DNA of 64,000 bases from Bombyx mori (lineage: Eukaryota; Arthropoda; Insecta; Lepidoptera; Bombycidae): NCBI RefSeq assembly GCF_030269925.1, contig NC_085112.1, positions 6,883,501 through 6,947,500 of the forward strand. The letters are read 5' to 3'. Positions 46,901 to 58,166 of this stretch are shown here, piece by piece. The notes under the pieces were generated by a model. The model saw nothing but the letters and a program-made list of their open reading frames with translations, was not told where the DNA came from and did not search any database. How positions within the stretch are numbered: the first letter of the stretch is position 1; each line of letters opens with the position of its first letter. The position numbers and the translations under genes were made by a program.

Positions 46901-49900
46901 CACTGTTTGGTGGTCTAGTGGATCTAGGTAGATTCGAGTACACGAGGCCCTTATCTTTTAGATCACGACTAATAAACATAAACGTATTTTATTCTTCTTT
47001 AGATCAAAACTTAATGAGATACATACATATATACCATGGAGTAAAATAATGAATTGTGAGGAAACTCATTAATACAAGTAGAGGGACCCCTTTCTGATTA
47101 CGTCACAGAGATCTTTGAACTTTTATTAAAAGAATCTTAAAAGAGTCGAATATTATCATCAGATTAAGTTCAGTTTTAACAAAAGAATTGTGAATACAAT
47201 GAACATCCGCTTAATACCATGCATACGTAATTTGCGTCAAATTCGTTGCTTAGGTGACAATCAACAAAAATACTCAGTTATACGAGCACAAAGTTTGAGA
47301 AAGTAAATTTATAGTAAAAAGCGAAAGTTAAACCTGTCCGCAAAGTATAAGACGCCAAAAGAGATTACATAAATGGCGTCTTGTTTACCGATTAGGTGAA
47401 ATTGTGCGACAACATGTTACGAGATTTTGAGAGATCCACAAGGTACCAATATTCATAATATCTTAATACATGGTTACAAAAGGAATTAATGAAACCTTAC
47501 CTTTTTTTTTTTATTCCTGCTAGTATTGCAGTAGCCGTGTTTATCATTTGAGGAGCTTGCTAGAAAGTCAAATAGTTACCGAATTGCTAATAAAATTTTA
47601 AATGGACTTTTTTACTCAGCAAATACAACGAAGCTAACAATTCGATTTTGTAACTTTGCATAAAGTAATCACGAATGAATAGGATATAGAACGAGTAATA
47701 ACCGAAACTTCAGAGATACCAGTTAGACATTACTATAATTAAAAAACAACAAAAGAAAAACGAACACTATCGTAATAACTCTCGCAGTAAATTATCAAAC
47801 TGTCTACATTCTCAGCACTATTGTTACAACTAGGTCAAGATCATAACGATACGCATCATCTTCTTCTATTCAGTTCTTAGCAGCTCCGTAGTGTAATTTT
47901 ATTTGCAGTTTAAAATGTAGGTAATTAATTCATTCAGATAATAAAGACGACTATTCTTCATATAGAATAACAGTAATTCATAGTAATGTAATTCATTTTT
48001 ATTCATAGATGGTGGCCACTTCTAATCAGAAGATTTGGTTAAGCATAATGCAACTGCTGTACATAAAAAATTGTTGGCGGGCTTGCAACCGTCGATCTAT
48101 ATTATTTAAAGTTATTAGTCGAAGTACATATATCGTACATTTAATTAGATACATATTTTTTTATAATCGTGTTCTGTAGAAGCAATATATGTATCTCCGT
48201 AAAATGGAATAAATGCAGAGAGACAATCTGTAGGTTTATGAGGCATTTCATTGAATCAAGCTTTCGTAACATCCATTCACCCGGTCCACTAGCCCTTTGG
48301 TTTTGTGTCTGACTCAGTGGACATCGAACTTGCAAAATTGTTTGATAAGTTACAACAGATACCTATCCTTTAAACTTTAGCTTTGAAATTCCTGTTCCAC
48401 ATTAATTCAACTAAATTTAATACAATTAAATAATAATATTAGGTTTTAACTTATGAAGTTGCCATTTAGTATAGAAAAACTATTTTGTTACAAAATATTT
48501 TTTATTTCTTTAATAATAATTTGCTCCCATAGTGATGCATAGATATGCATCTCTGCCAGCGCAGAGTAGTAGTTATCTCTTTACTTGTTTTCCTAATTAA
48601 CTCCCCAGCGCTCCTAAATTCCTTTCTTGAAAACAAGTTCAAGGGCATATTATTCCGATTTGTACAAGAATACAAATAACGTTTTTTATACGAAAAGTCT
48701 AAAATTGACTCATAGATTATACAACATCTGTCCAACCATTCGAAACGGTTAGCATAGGTAATTGCAGAACGGGTTCACAACATGCCTGTAGATTGCAAGC
48801 TGCAAAACAATTTCTAAACTCTCCAAATACGACCACAACGGATGTACTATTAAGGAAATCCTTAACTTATACTACTAAATCAAACTTCTCAGAGGACGTC
48901 CACCAATTACCTTCGAAACATTAAAGTATAGATAGTATTCATATTTAATTTCTTAATCATATGACATTTCCTAGATCTAATAATACCAGGAATACCTATA
49001 AAGTTTTGATAACAACCAAAGAGCACAATTGCATGAGATCAAAACAAGAGCCGTTTTTTATCTGGCACATATAATTAAAACGATATATATTATATACATT
49101 TTAACTATTATATTTCAAACTTGACCTCAGTTTCCAATAATTTGTAACTAGTAGTAGCTACTAAACAACCAACGAATACTTACGTTATTAGCCACAACAC
49201 TACATTCTATATCATTTGCAAAACCTAATTACAACTTAGCCGTTTCATATTTAATTTAACCACGGAGCCACCTCGGAGTTCAAGGTGATATTTGTTTACG
49301 AAAAGCTGGCACAATGTTTCCCTCGTATTTATTACATTTATGAACATATTCGAACACTTTAAATTACTTCAATTTCCACTTTACACAATCTTTTCATTTA
49401 GATTTGAGTAAATTTAAATAGTAAACACATTACACGTTATGTAAGTACTAATGCTAATTTAAAATAATCGAATAACATACAGAATATTGTTTGATAAAAA
49501 TTTGAAGTCCTTACCGGTCGAACCTAATTGAATATGCAATTTCGAAAAGGGCACATGTCGCATATTTTATCAAATATATTTTTTCATATACATGTAGTTT
49601 TGAGGCTTACCTACATAAATTTTATAAGAATTCCAGTAATTTTCGATTGCTAATTAACACTAAAATATATCTCAAAAGTTAATATTTTAAATTTTACACT
49701 GCTTTAGAAAATAATCAGTTTTTTTTCATTTCCTGAACATTTTACATTTTCAGAGATGTGCCCTTTTCGAAATTGCATATTCAATTAAATCAAATGAAAA
49801 TTAAATAGTCTTGTAATTGTGTTAATTATGGGTCAGACGATCGAAGTATAGATGAATCTTCTTCTGTATAGGCCTTTAGTTCCAACAGATTTTCACGGAT

Positions 49901-52900
49901 ACTCTTAAATCTATAGTAATATAATCTTGACTACAACTATATGCTTATAATTTACATATTTCTTAAACTCCTTAAGCTATTACCCTATAAGCTTGGCCGT
50001 CTGCCTCTTTACAATCATAGTCCATGGGTCTCAAATATGACTATATGAATAATTTTCCTAATAAATCAGCGCATCCTGAACCGTAAGTATTAATAATCTT
50101 AAAATCACATAAGTAAGTAAATTATATTATTTTAATAAAAACCTGTAAATAAATCAAAAATGTGTGTAAATTTTGACGTAACGCCAATTAGTAAGACGCA
50201 CCTTCTTGCACACGTTAATGGTGGCTGACCTTGTTCTAGAAGAGTGTTGTTATAGCCACAGACGAGGCACTCATCAATGACTTTCATTCTTCCGCATCAG
50301 TCTTAATTAAATCACATATTATCGTTTATGAGCACTTAATAAATTACTGAATTTCAAATTCTTATTATAGTTTCTTCCTACAGAGCCTGTACAAATGTAA
50401 AAAGTGCTATGTAGGTGCCCCAGTCAAAACATTTCAACATATTATAAATTTCTAAAGCGGTATACCTTTACCAAGCACTTAATGGCGGACGTGATTACAG
50501 TCTTAGCATTTTAGTCATATTATTAGCGAAGTACTTTCTCCATAATGTCTATAGCTCATAACCTCTACAACCTCCAAATGACCACCGCCTTGACAAACGT
50601 GATTCTGTTGCTAAATACATCCGTCTGAATCTATAGGAGCCAACTTGTCACGAATTAGATCAGTTTTTAGAACGAAAAGAAAAACAGAATGGGCTCGCGT
50701 TTTTTTTACTGCCAAGATAGAGTGAGTGAGAAAGACTGAACCAACTTACAACCCACGCGGCCACGTTTAGTTATGTGGTAGGTAGCCGGAATATTTTTCA
50801 AAATATGGTATTACCTCTTCCCCATTTAAAATATCCCATTTTAAATGTACTCCTTTGTTTTTATACTTCATTCTTTACTAGTAGTAGGCTGTAATTTAAA
50901 TTCGGACGTGTGAGCACTTCCGTTCTGTGTATTCGGAAATTTCCATCGCGAAGCGGTAGTGCGACTCATATAATGGAACACCCGTTATACATAGAACTTA
51001 TCATGTCTGAAGGTGGATAGTGGCATTGACATTGTGGTTCTACGATCTACGTTACGCACTAAATACAAGATGGACTGCTCATCTGCCTAAGCACATAAAA
51101 ATATACATATATGCAGTAACAGCCTTTTTTTATTATAGCTTAAAAAATTCTTAATTGTATGTAACACCTAATAGACGAATAGACGAACAGCTTATCTTTC
51201 CATTAGGTACGAATTTTAAATAAATAAAAGAAAACCCCAACTCTATTGAAAATACTGTTACGCACTTTGTTTGAATTAAAAATAAATATGTTATATTTCT
51301 TTGGTTGTCACGGCTTGCAATGCCTTCAATATAATAATATAAGTACATAATAACATTGAAGCTATTTTACGAGATTGCCGAAGTAGGACAATGTTTTTAT
51401 TAGAGATATACTATATAAATCTTGTTTTTCGATTTTTTGTTTGTAATTTAAGACAGTCGGGTTTTTTGTGTTTCATTTAATATTTTTATTTATTTCATAG
51501 TTATTTAACTACAATTAAAAAATAAGATACTACCCAAGACGCACTACTAGATTTTAATTTTGTCAAGTTTTTCCTTTAATAATAAAAAACAATAATTAAT
51601 AACAATTCTATTTATTTTTTGCGGACACCATATTAGTATATTTATTATACCCTATTTTTAACATTACCCTCTCGTACAGTTGAGTAAAACAGATTCTTAC
51701 CAAGTGACGTATTAATATTATTACCTATATTTACCATCAGTGATTTCCTGCCAAATAATTCAATAATCAAAACACATTATTTTAAAACCGAATCGAAATA
51801 GCGGCAAGTTTGCATTCTGGCTTACTTCCGCATCGCATTGGTTTGTGTGACGTAATGAACCGTGGCGATTTGAAAGTTGCCGATATTCGATTATAACAGT
51901 TAAAATGATGAATAAGCCCAACCGATATGGTCATCTAAAGCTATCATATTTAAATTACAAGAAAATCATGCATAGTAATATTTTTTTTAAATAGATATGC
52001 AACTAAATTTATTCGAGATTTAGATTTATTACTCTGTTAACAGCACATATAGGTATATTTTAGTCCACTGTTGGACATGAGCCTCTACCAAGGCGCGTCA
52101 TGCGACCCGATCCTGGACCTCACGTCTCCTCTTACAATCTATTGCAATTTCGACAAAACCAACCAACCATTCCAAATGATAGGTATATTTTCTTGTCAAT
52201 AGGATGGAATGTTCTGAAAATTTTATTAATTAATAAAGTGTAAGCATGTATAGAATAGAGGTCGGCCGAACATAAACTAATCAAATGAAAATAGCTTATA
52301 CATGATCGACATCAAGTAACAGTAGACTGGCTACATCCCTCCTTCAGTCATGCTGCTTATTTCTGAGGATCCTGACTACCTCAATCCATAAGGCTCGTCC
52401 TAATGATGTTGTGCAATCTGTCCTGTTCTCCTGCCTTCGGCTACTCTGAGAATATCGTAGACGGTAGAATCGAGACTAATGCGAACCTAGTCACACTGGC
52501 TACATAATATGCCGAAAATTCAAGAACAATTAGATAATATGTAAAGTTAACTGTAGATCGCTAAGAACTTAAAATTGTGGAAGCGTGAAGGCACTCAACC
52601 GGAACAAAAACTCATGAAAGATATATGTAGGTGTATATTGAAAAAAAAAAGTATATTATAAAAGAAGAACCAAAGTCTGAGGTAAATAAAATGATCTATA
52701 TCCAGCAGTCAATAAATGTGGCTGACAATGATGATATATTTCAAATAACTTGGATCCAAAAAAAATACCAGCACTCTTCCATATTATAGGGAACAGAATA
52801 TGCGATGCACCAGCCATAATAAAATACTGCCTTCATTATATTAGATCAGAGTCAGTCATAGCAACTGTAACATATGTATGTATATACCTACGTTAAGTAA

Positions 52901-55900
52901 TTATGTATACGAACGGTGTGGAGTCGCGTCGCGTTGCAGTTGCAGTGTGATTGCGTCAACACCTATGCATCGCTGCATACCTTAAGGTTTTCAATCAATT
53001 AAACTTCTTTCCTAACAAAATAGTTTACGCCACTGATGTTCTTCCTAGTGAGCGTAACGCTTTCGCTAAATTTCGATTGACTTTGTCATCAACATGTTGA
53101 AGTTAAGTGAATCCAGTTTATTAAACATGTTAAAAATACATGCTACCTCAATGATTAAATTAAGCAAACTATCTATCTTGTTTAGTTTCTTAATAAAAGT
53201 ATGTTGTACAAAGTAATATGTATGCATTTATTACGATTTTCATCATTTTTATATAAGCTACGATTTACACAATTTTAGTAATGAATATTTAAAGCACGTT
53301 ACATAAAAGAATAATGAATATTGATTTATGTGCCATATTATTTATATTAAATGCAATCAGTGTGAATATGATAGAAGATAATTTGCGACATATCCCAATA
53401 CGACAAGTTGTATTAATAAGATGATTGCTTTTTTAGTCTTAAAAAAATAACTAAAAGAATCTAGAAGGGGACTTTCACGCTAATTAAAAATATGCACCCA
53501 TCATTTCCACTCTTCGAAAACAAGGACAAGTATTTCGTTCCTATTCCGATTTAAAATAGATTTTACGGCTCTATTTATTCTTATTTCACGTAACTTAAGA
53601 CAATTAAAAATCACCTGATAACCCGCTGCATTCATGACCATGAAGACTTTAAGAGAACACGGCCTTTCAAGTTCTTATACATAGATAATCTCACTAAAAT
53701 GTGTCAAATGTTTATCACGCTACAATATTATAGTTTTCTATTTACGCTACTGTATTAGATATTAGCCGTTTTATCTTCTGGGATATGTGGTGCCAATGCG
53801 TTTACTGAGACCTTTTTGCCACGTACCATCCGGATCGAGAAAGAACTGCCCGCCACGATGTTTCCCGAGCACTGGGATATGTCCTTCTTCAAACAAGGCT
53901 TGCGATGAGTACTCAGCGGTAGACATCGTTTTCGCTAAGCCCCTGGTATTGCTGACGCCCATAGCGATGGTAACCACTTACCTTCAAGTGTACCTTACGC
54001 TCGTCTGCTTGTAAAGGCCATAAAAACACTTACATATTATGTTCTTATATTATTGCTGTAGATGAGCAAATGAGTGAAAATTATAGGAAAGTAATAGCAA
54101 TCCTATGTTTCAAGCCTGAACGCGTGACTCTGCTTTGTTACAGAAACTAATCGAGTAGTGGTACTAACCTATCTGTGCAAAATCATAGGATACCGATCAA
54201 TAGGGTATTGTGAGTAATCCGTGATCAGGGTATGTCGTTAATGTAATAGCAGAAAAGTAGCGGAGGGAGAGCGAAGCCTTGTAAGCCAAGATTTTATACG
54301 GGAAAATATGGATTCCCTCTACTCGATACCGAAACGAACAGTTCAACAAGAAATCTCGTATGGTAAGCAGTTTGTCTGGCACTTCCATGCCCTATAGTTT
54401 GTAAATTAAACCGTAGTGCCAGACTTTGTCGAACGTCTTCGCAATATCGAAGAAGAGGGCTCCCGTGGGGACTGGTCTAGGTTTATTTAGTCCAGTAGGA
54501 CATCTTAATAAAGATGTGCTCCATTAGGCCGAGCATTATTGAATGCCCGAGTGTTTGGCCGTTTGAGGTGATAAAGTCCCAGAGGCGTTTACTAATCAGT
54601 TTGCCTATCGTTGGAATAAGGCTAATCGTGCTGCTAATTGGGTAGCTTATGGGTTCGTTTTTACGTTTTCCAGGTTTGTGTATGCCCATAACGTCCGCTT
54701 CTTTCCACACCCCGGAAAAGATGCAGTAAGTTTCTTGTTTGCATGACCGTTAATATTCAAATTCAAATTTTCAATCAACATAGAAAAGATTAATTTAAAA
54801 CATTATATTTTTACACATGTAGCGATTGCCATAATCCATTACGCAATGTGTACACCACAAAAAAAATGGAGACCGCATCAGCATCTACATGATATATTTA
54901 CCAACCGTAAAATAGAGGCTATGGACACTAAAGCTATTTAAAAAAAAGAGAGACGATGACAAAACCATAAAGTATTGCTACTTTCAAAAATATTAACAGT
55001 TGTTGCAAAATATTTGCCAAAGTGTTTTAGGATGAGAACTTACGCTTATCAATAGTAGTATGAGTTTAACAGTTTTAATAACCAATAATAGTATGAGAAC
55101 ATATAAACCATAAACTATTACTACTTTCAAAAATATTAACAGTAGTTACGAAATATTTGCCAAAGTTTTTTAGGATGAGAACTTACACTTATCAATTGTA
55201 GTATCAATTTAACATTTTTAATAAGCAATAATACTATGAGAAGAATGCAAGAATAACAATAATTATTTACACTTGTAAATAATTTTCAAAAATGTTAAGA
55301 CAATAGAGACTTCGATAACTCTTTATGAAGCTAGCGAGGTACAGAGATATATAGGTTGTGGACTACCATAACGTAAGAGGCAAATAATGCTCATTAGTTA
55401 AGAGCTGAACTGAGGGAGTGCTTATAGGAATTAAATAATATAGTAATAATAACAAAATAATAAGTGCGGACAAGTCGCACACAGTTATTTGATTCCGTAG
55501 GATTCCATGTACTAAGGGAACCAGAGACTGTTATACACACGTATCTAGGTTTAAATAGATACATAATAACTATATACGTATTGATATTGGAATGGTGTGT
55601 ATTTGCACGATTATTTTTTTCACGATATGAGAATCGAATCCGTCCTGGATTCCTGCCTTGCAAACAGAGGCACTAATTACTGCACCATTGAGCCTCTGTC
55701 AATTGTCTGAGATATTCTCTTTTGTTATCTCGTTTTTACTATCGCACCGTCCGCCACCGTAGCAGAGTTCATCTATTCTACCTACACCATTGCGTTCATC
55801 CAAAGTGCATATCGAGAGATCATTTTCGCCATGCGCCATGAACTTCGTAATTTTTCCTGAGCGTTTTGACATAACCTTCAACAAAGGATATTTGCGGAGA

Positions 55901-57228
55901 TTGGTCAAAGGCAGCGACTTGACTCTGACTCTAAGCATGAGCTACGGTAACCAAAACTATAAGAACCTGCGGCCCGTTTGTCTACAAAGGCAAAAAAAAA
56001 TCCGATAGTGAACAATTTTCTGTATTCCAGGAGACTCGGGTATCCGATAATTTTTAATAGCTATAATACATTGCGTGTATGGAAATCAAAAACAGCGCTT
56101 TTCGGATCTAAGTTCGTGAAATAAAAAGAAAAACAGACGTTCAAAAAGGAAAATTTATAAATTTCGCATTTTTTGCAATTAAATGTTTTAGATTAAAAAT
56201 ACACTTGAACTAAACTGGATTTCCGAACATTTTACTATACAAACATGAATATTTACCTTTTAATCCAAACATTACACCTACTAATTAATACTAAGGTATT
56301 TACCGAGAAACAAAAATCATATTTACCATTAAAATTCGACTTAACAACAATAATTAAGCTACTCTATAGTAGATAGGAACATTGTACTGGCGGTAGGACC
56401 TCTTGTGAGTCCGCGCGGGTAGCTACCACCACCCTGCCTATTTCTGCCGTGAAACAGTAATGCGTTTCGGTTTGAAGAACGGGGCCAGCCGTTGTAACTA
56501 TACTTGCGACCTTAGAACTTATATCTCAAGGTGGGTACGCATTTACGTTGTAGATGTCTATGGGCTCCAGTTACCACTTAACACCAGGTGGGCTGTGAGC
56601 TCGTCCACCCATCTAAGCAATAAATAAATAAAAAATTGAACATAAATTTAAGTACACATATAGAATGCTTCTAAATGAACGAGACCTTAGCACAAAAACA
56701 ATTATGCGCGCAACAGCCACCCGTATCTAAATAACTATGCTGTTATTACGTTATATCTGGGTTTTTTTCACACAAAGACATTGGCATTGAGTTCAGTTTA
56801 GTTTTAAACAGCCTTTCCGATATCTAAGGTCACGACAAAAAAAAATTATAACCTATGTATTTAAAATCAGGATTCCGCTTATACGTTAACAATATTTCGA
56901 ATTAGTAATGAATGGCTCCATCAACTATCGTAATTTTATGAGGCATATCAATGAATTGACGTGCTTCGCATGCACGGTTATCGCCGTCCTTTCCCTTAAA
57001 AATATAGCAATAGCTATAAGAAATAAGAAATTGAGATAAATTAGATACTTAAGTGTAACTTTAAATTTTAATACAGACAGAATTTTTTTAATTAGTTATT
57101 ATTTCTTTGACCGGATACATTCAATCTTAATTTTAATTTAAAGTAAAATACACTTTCTATTTAAATAATGAGCGTGTTTGGAACTTACCGATGAGGGAGA
57201 ATAAAGATAGATGACATTTCACTGCCAT
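37703..57228 (-). CDS. Secreted CPAP1-type cuticle protein with one C-terminal chitin-binding (CBM14) domain
   Basis: Extracellular chitin-binding structural protein, probably of the cuticle. Exons on the minus strand: 57228-57189, 43084-41615, 39814-39630, 38476-38262 and 37937-37703. They total 2145 nt, a 714-aa product. Junction phases are 1, 1, 0 and 2 and all match. The N-terminus MAVKCHLSLFSLIVLSSSVS is a good signal peptide, formed across the first intron. About 490 residues of low-complexity Pro/Tyr/Gln-rich sequence follow. The CBM14 domain has six Cys with spacings x15, x5, x10, x12 and x7: NCKTQRYKGFFADTETRC, QVWHYC, FLCPNGTIFSQ, TCDWWFNVRC. Then come PHRPKFPEDYSGPLVDKYLT and an acidic/Lys-rich tail. 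One chitin-binding domain near the C-terminus fits the CPAP1 group. The assignment of the first exon is the least certain step. Confidence 0.82.
38262..38476 (-). CDS. Chitin-binding protein gene, exon 4 (second half of CBM14)
   Basis: Acceptor ACGATTCCAG, phase 0. It codes VWHYCDLNGG, FLCPNGTIFSQ and CDWWFNVRCD, with four of the six domain cysteines, then KFILPHRPKFPEDYSGPLVD. The donor is AA|GTGAGT at 38261, phase 2; reading one base further would give an in-frame TGA. Confidence 0.9.
38543..38845 (+). mobile_element. LINE 3' end (jockey/CR1-like) in intron 3
   Basis: On the plus strand it reads STVFPECYDISFFKRGLWRV. Then follow GGCTCTGCCCCTGGCATTGC, GACGTCCATGGGCGACGGTA and ACCATCAGGTGGGCTGTATG. 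It ends in GGCCAATAAAAAAATG. It is the cleanest copy of this family's tail in the window. It lies antisense, about 70 bp before exon 4. Confidence 0.85.
39630..39814 (-). CDS. Chitin-binding protein gene, exon 3 (first half of CBM14)
   Basis: Acceptor AATTATTTCAG. AT completes an Asp codon. It codes YPLHGSTSQQFPLPVTSDEE, a Gly/Pro stretch, then FNCKTQRYKGFFADTETRCQ with the first two domain cysteines. The donor CAG|GTATTT is weak. Phase 0 at the 3' side. Confidence 0.87.
40252..40581 (-). mobile_element. SINE-B copy in intron 2, interrupted at its 5' side
   Basis: The reverse complement gives the full 3' body plus the AATTATAATTTGCGTAATTA middle. It stops abruptly after GTCTTTCATTAGA (plus strand), before the tRNA-like head. 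Unrelated sequence (40582-40900) follows. Confidence 0.85.
40582..40900. other. Unclassified insert next to SINE-B
   Basis: GC-richer than its surroundings. An 85-codon minus-strand ORF (40563-40820) contains LTFTQHFLDRDID and QWITPLFFVIEDLLVVQRPL but matches nothing I recognise. It may be a TE fragment that displaced the SINE head. Confidence 0.35.
41084..41203 (+). repeat. Three tandem 40-bp units of SINE head
   Basis: Units start at 41084, 41124 and 41164. Each begins GAAGTC(G/A)TC(T/G)TGGC and contains ATAAGA(T/C)G(C/T)CCG. Each carries an A-box-like motif; only the last is followed by the B-box region. Confidence 0.9.
41084..41603 (+). mobile_element. SINE-B, full length with triplicated head, abutting an exon
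   Basis: It has three tandem 40-bp tRNA-like head units (41084, 41124, 41164), then a degraded B-box GCTTGAATCCC. The AATTATAATTTGCGTAATTA middle and the 3' end CACCCATTTAAGTAATAAAA follow. It lies antisense in intron 2, and its poly(A) end is about 10 nt from the exon 2 donor (GT at 41613-41614). Confidence 0.88.
41615..43084 (-). CDS. Chitin-binding protein gene, exon 2 (large low-complexity region)
   Basis: Acceptor TATTTGCAG; TT completes the split codon (Val with the first-exon G). It runs open for 489 codons rich in Pro, Asn, Gln, Tyr and Thr. Scattered YxPxP-like stretches include PHPQPVLPIVENGFRPIVN. It ends VHPPSQHLD with donor G|GTAAGT at 41614. The open frame runs a little further upstream into the intron, but there the first candidate start is GTG, not ATG. 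Confidence 0.88.
43783..44040 (+). mobile_element. SINE-B, 5'-truncated, in intron 1
   Basis: From AAATTATAATTTGCCTAATC to CAACCATCTAAGCAATAAAA with poly(A). The head is missing. Confidence 0.9.
44775..44945 (+). mobile_element. SINE-B, strongly degraded
   Basis: Recognisable pieces are AGGTATCCACAACCTATTT, AAGGCAGCCATTATACAAT and GACTCCGGGAACTAGTTAA, in the SINE-B order. Confidence 0.5.
45305..45541 (-). mobile_element. SINE-B, truncated
   Basis: Reverse orientation. It runs from ATTACTTAGATGGTTTAGAC to CCGTGCGGACTCACAAGACC and is cut at the CCACCAGT region. Confidence 0.85.
46520..46723 (+). pseudogene. Mariner (irritans-like) transposase N-terminal fragment
   Basis: An open frame without a start codon reads GRSKTKVNNGELKAIVEADT and continues QSTAELATSFKVSMN. 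It then reads LAHLPQIGQVKKLDKWVPHE before a stop at 46721-46723. This is the DNA-binding helix-turn-helix part and the conserved KKLDKWVPHEL linker of DD34D mariners. No catalytic domain follows, so it is a dead fragment. It differs in type from the maT at the left edge. Confidence 0.8.
46724..49526. other. Intron 1 DNA, no gene or clear repeat seen
   Basis: AT-rich sequence. Short ORFs at 48.1-48.7 kb look like chance. Confidence 0.4.
49527..49785. mobile_element. 259-bp MITE with perfect 30-bp terminal inverted repeats, TA target site
   Basis: The left TIR (49527-49556) starts ATTGAATATGCAATTTCGAA. The right TIR (49756-49785) is its exact reverse complement over 30 bp. TA dinucleotides flank both ends (49525-49526 and 49786-49787), as for Tc1/mariner-mobilised elements. 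The interior is AT-rich and non-coding. Confidence 0.88.
49788..50904. other. Intron 1 DNA, nothing recognised
   Basis: AT-rich, no motif worth naming. Confidence 0.4.
50905..51095 (+). mobile_element. SINE-B, degraded 3' half
   Basis: GAAGCGGTAGTGCGACTCAT, AGAACTTATCATGTCTGAAG and GACTGCTCATCTGCCTAAGC follow the SINE-B order with heavy divergence. Confidence 0.55.
51096..53784. other. Intron 1 DNA with minor repeat traces
   Basis: TTTTAGTCCACTGTTGGACA at about 52059 begins a ~110-bp stretch like a repeat common in Lepidoptera (a GTCCACTGCTGGACATAGGCC-type motif). About 52330-52490 may be another old repeat. Nothing coding was seen. Confidence 0.35.
53785..54032 (+). mobile_element. LINE 3' end (jockey/CR1-like), diverged
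   Basis: TTTTTGCCACGTACCATCCG, then CACGATGTTTCCCGAGCACT, GTCCTTCTTCAAACAAGGCT and a tail GGTAACCACTTACCTTCAAG. It ends in GGCCATAAAAAC. Same family as 38543-38845. Confidence 0.75.
54140..54727 (-). pseudogene. Decayed jockey-type reverse transcriptase fragment
   Basis: Minus-strand translation reads WKEADVMGIHKPGKRKNEPI, then LIPTIGKLISKRLWDFI. After a frameshift it gives FDIAKTFDKVWHYGLIYKL (RT motif A), an in-frame stop, and EVPDKLLTIRDFLLNCSFRY followed by RVEG. Motif B is degraded and the YADD box is not visible. It is the same broad clade as the LINE tails in this window. Confidence 0.8.
54963..55248. repeat. Tandem duplication, period about 143 bp, two copies
   Basis: ACCATAAAGTATTGCTACTT at 54964 recurs as ACCATAAACTATTACTACTT at 55107. 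The rest follows in the same order (GCCAAAGTGTTTTAGGATGA / GCCAAAGTTTTTTAGGATGA; TTTAATAACCAATAATAGTA / TTTAATAAGCAATAATACTA). The copies differ at roughly one base in ten. Confidence 0.85.
55748..55996 (+). mobile_element. LINE 3' end (jockey/CR1-like), strongly diverged
   Basis: GTAGCAGAGTTCATCTATTC, TTTTTCCTGAGCGTTTTGAC and AGGCAGCGACTTGACTCTGA follow the order of the 38.6-kb copy. Translation gives VIFPERFDITFNKGYLRRL. Confidence 0.6.
56384..56638 (+). mobile_element. SINE-B, 5'-truncated
   Basis: From CTGGCGGTAGGACCTCTTGT to CCACCCATCTAAGCAATAAA plus poly(A). It lies in intron 1, less than 1 kb from exon 1 of the chitin-binding gene. Confidence 0.9.
57189..57228 (-). CDS. Chitin-binding protein gene, exon 1 (start codon and signal peptide)
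   Basis: ATG in context TTTCACAATGGC, then 13 codons MAVKCHLSLFSLI and one base. The donor G|GTAAGT at 57188 matches the consensus exactly. Phase 1 fits the phase-1 acceptor at 43084, and the fusion yields a well-formed signal peptide. The main exon has no ATG of its own at its 5' end, so an upstream start exon is required. Another exon could serve instead, hence moderate confidence. Confidence 0.68.
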
Positions 57229-57879
57229 TGTGAAAGTGATAAAAATATTAATGTTTTATATAAACTTAATTCAACATTTGCCCTACACTGGCACAGACGC
57301 ATGTACGACCGAACTCGCGCGTGTTTCTTGCGCGCTTCGCGTAATAAATGACGGTCAACGTTGAACAACAGAAAGCTGAAACGTGCATGCAAGACCAGCG
57401 GTTGCAGACCGCAACGCAAACAGACCTTTGTATATACATATGCGACTTTACCTATACAACGCACAAAACTCGCACTATGGCAAATTAACAACGAAAATTT
57501 TCCCACGAGTGCCACTTGCGACAAAGAATTTTAACAATCTATGGCCTTAAGATGAAACGCATGTGTCAAGAAATTCGAAGGGCAGGCTTTGATAAATTAT
57601 AATGCACTTCCTTCCTCAGATCATTCCGAAATTTGAATGGGATTGTCAGGAAAATCTACTCAACGATTCAAACAGTAACAAAGCCTATGCCCCTATATTG
57701 ATATTATTTTGTTTTACTTATGAAACATGTGTTAAGGAAGTTTTAAATATTATTTTAGAGAATAGCAAAAAACAGGGCAATTTTCAAAATTCACCTTCAA
57801 AGAATATTACATAAAAACAAAATAATATTATAGATATTTAATATCAACATTATTATAAAAATATTTGCTTTAAATGTCA
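57229..57879. other. 5' flank of the chitin-binding gene (promoter expected here)
   Basis: No convincing TATA/initiator pair at the right distance was found. The segment 57290-57420 is GC-richer and probably contains the 5' UTR or promoter. Confidence 0.35.
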
Positions 57880-58166
57880 TACGGTGCTTTTAGGTACCTC
57901 AAGCACCAGTCACGGTTCTCGTCGAACCCGTCGCTTACAACGAAGGGTTCGGCGAGTAAATTAACCCACAGACACAGCCTACTAAGTTTCTCGCCAAATC
58001 TTCTCAGTGAGTCGCTTTTCCGATCCGGTGCTAGATTCTGCAAAGCACTGCTGTTGCTAGGGTTCTTGTTAGCAACGTCCACAGGTTAGAGTCCCGCGAG
58101 CTCACCTACTCGCCCGGTAAATCTAGTATAAACCCTCGATGTCACTAGAATAGATAAGAAAAAAAT
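57880..58166 (+). mobile_element. SINE-A, 5'-truncated
   Basis: From TACGGTGCTTTTAGGTACCT through AGTTTCTCGCCAAATCTTCT to CACTAGAATAGATAAG and poly(A). Confidence 0.88.

Noticed and set aside
54762..54774. TTTTCAATCAACA, one base off the fly Tra/Tra2 13-nt repeat
   Set aside because: A single copy, on the antisense strand of the chitin-binding gene's intron and 20 kb from the fruitless exons. Known tra-dependent targets have several copies. Chance match.
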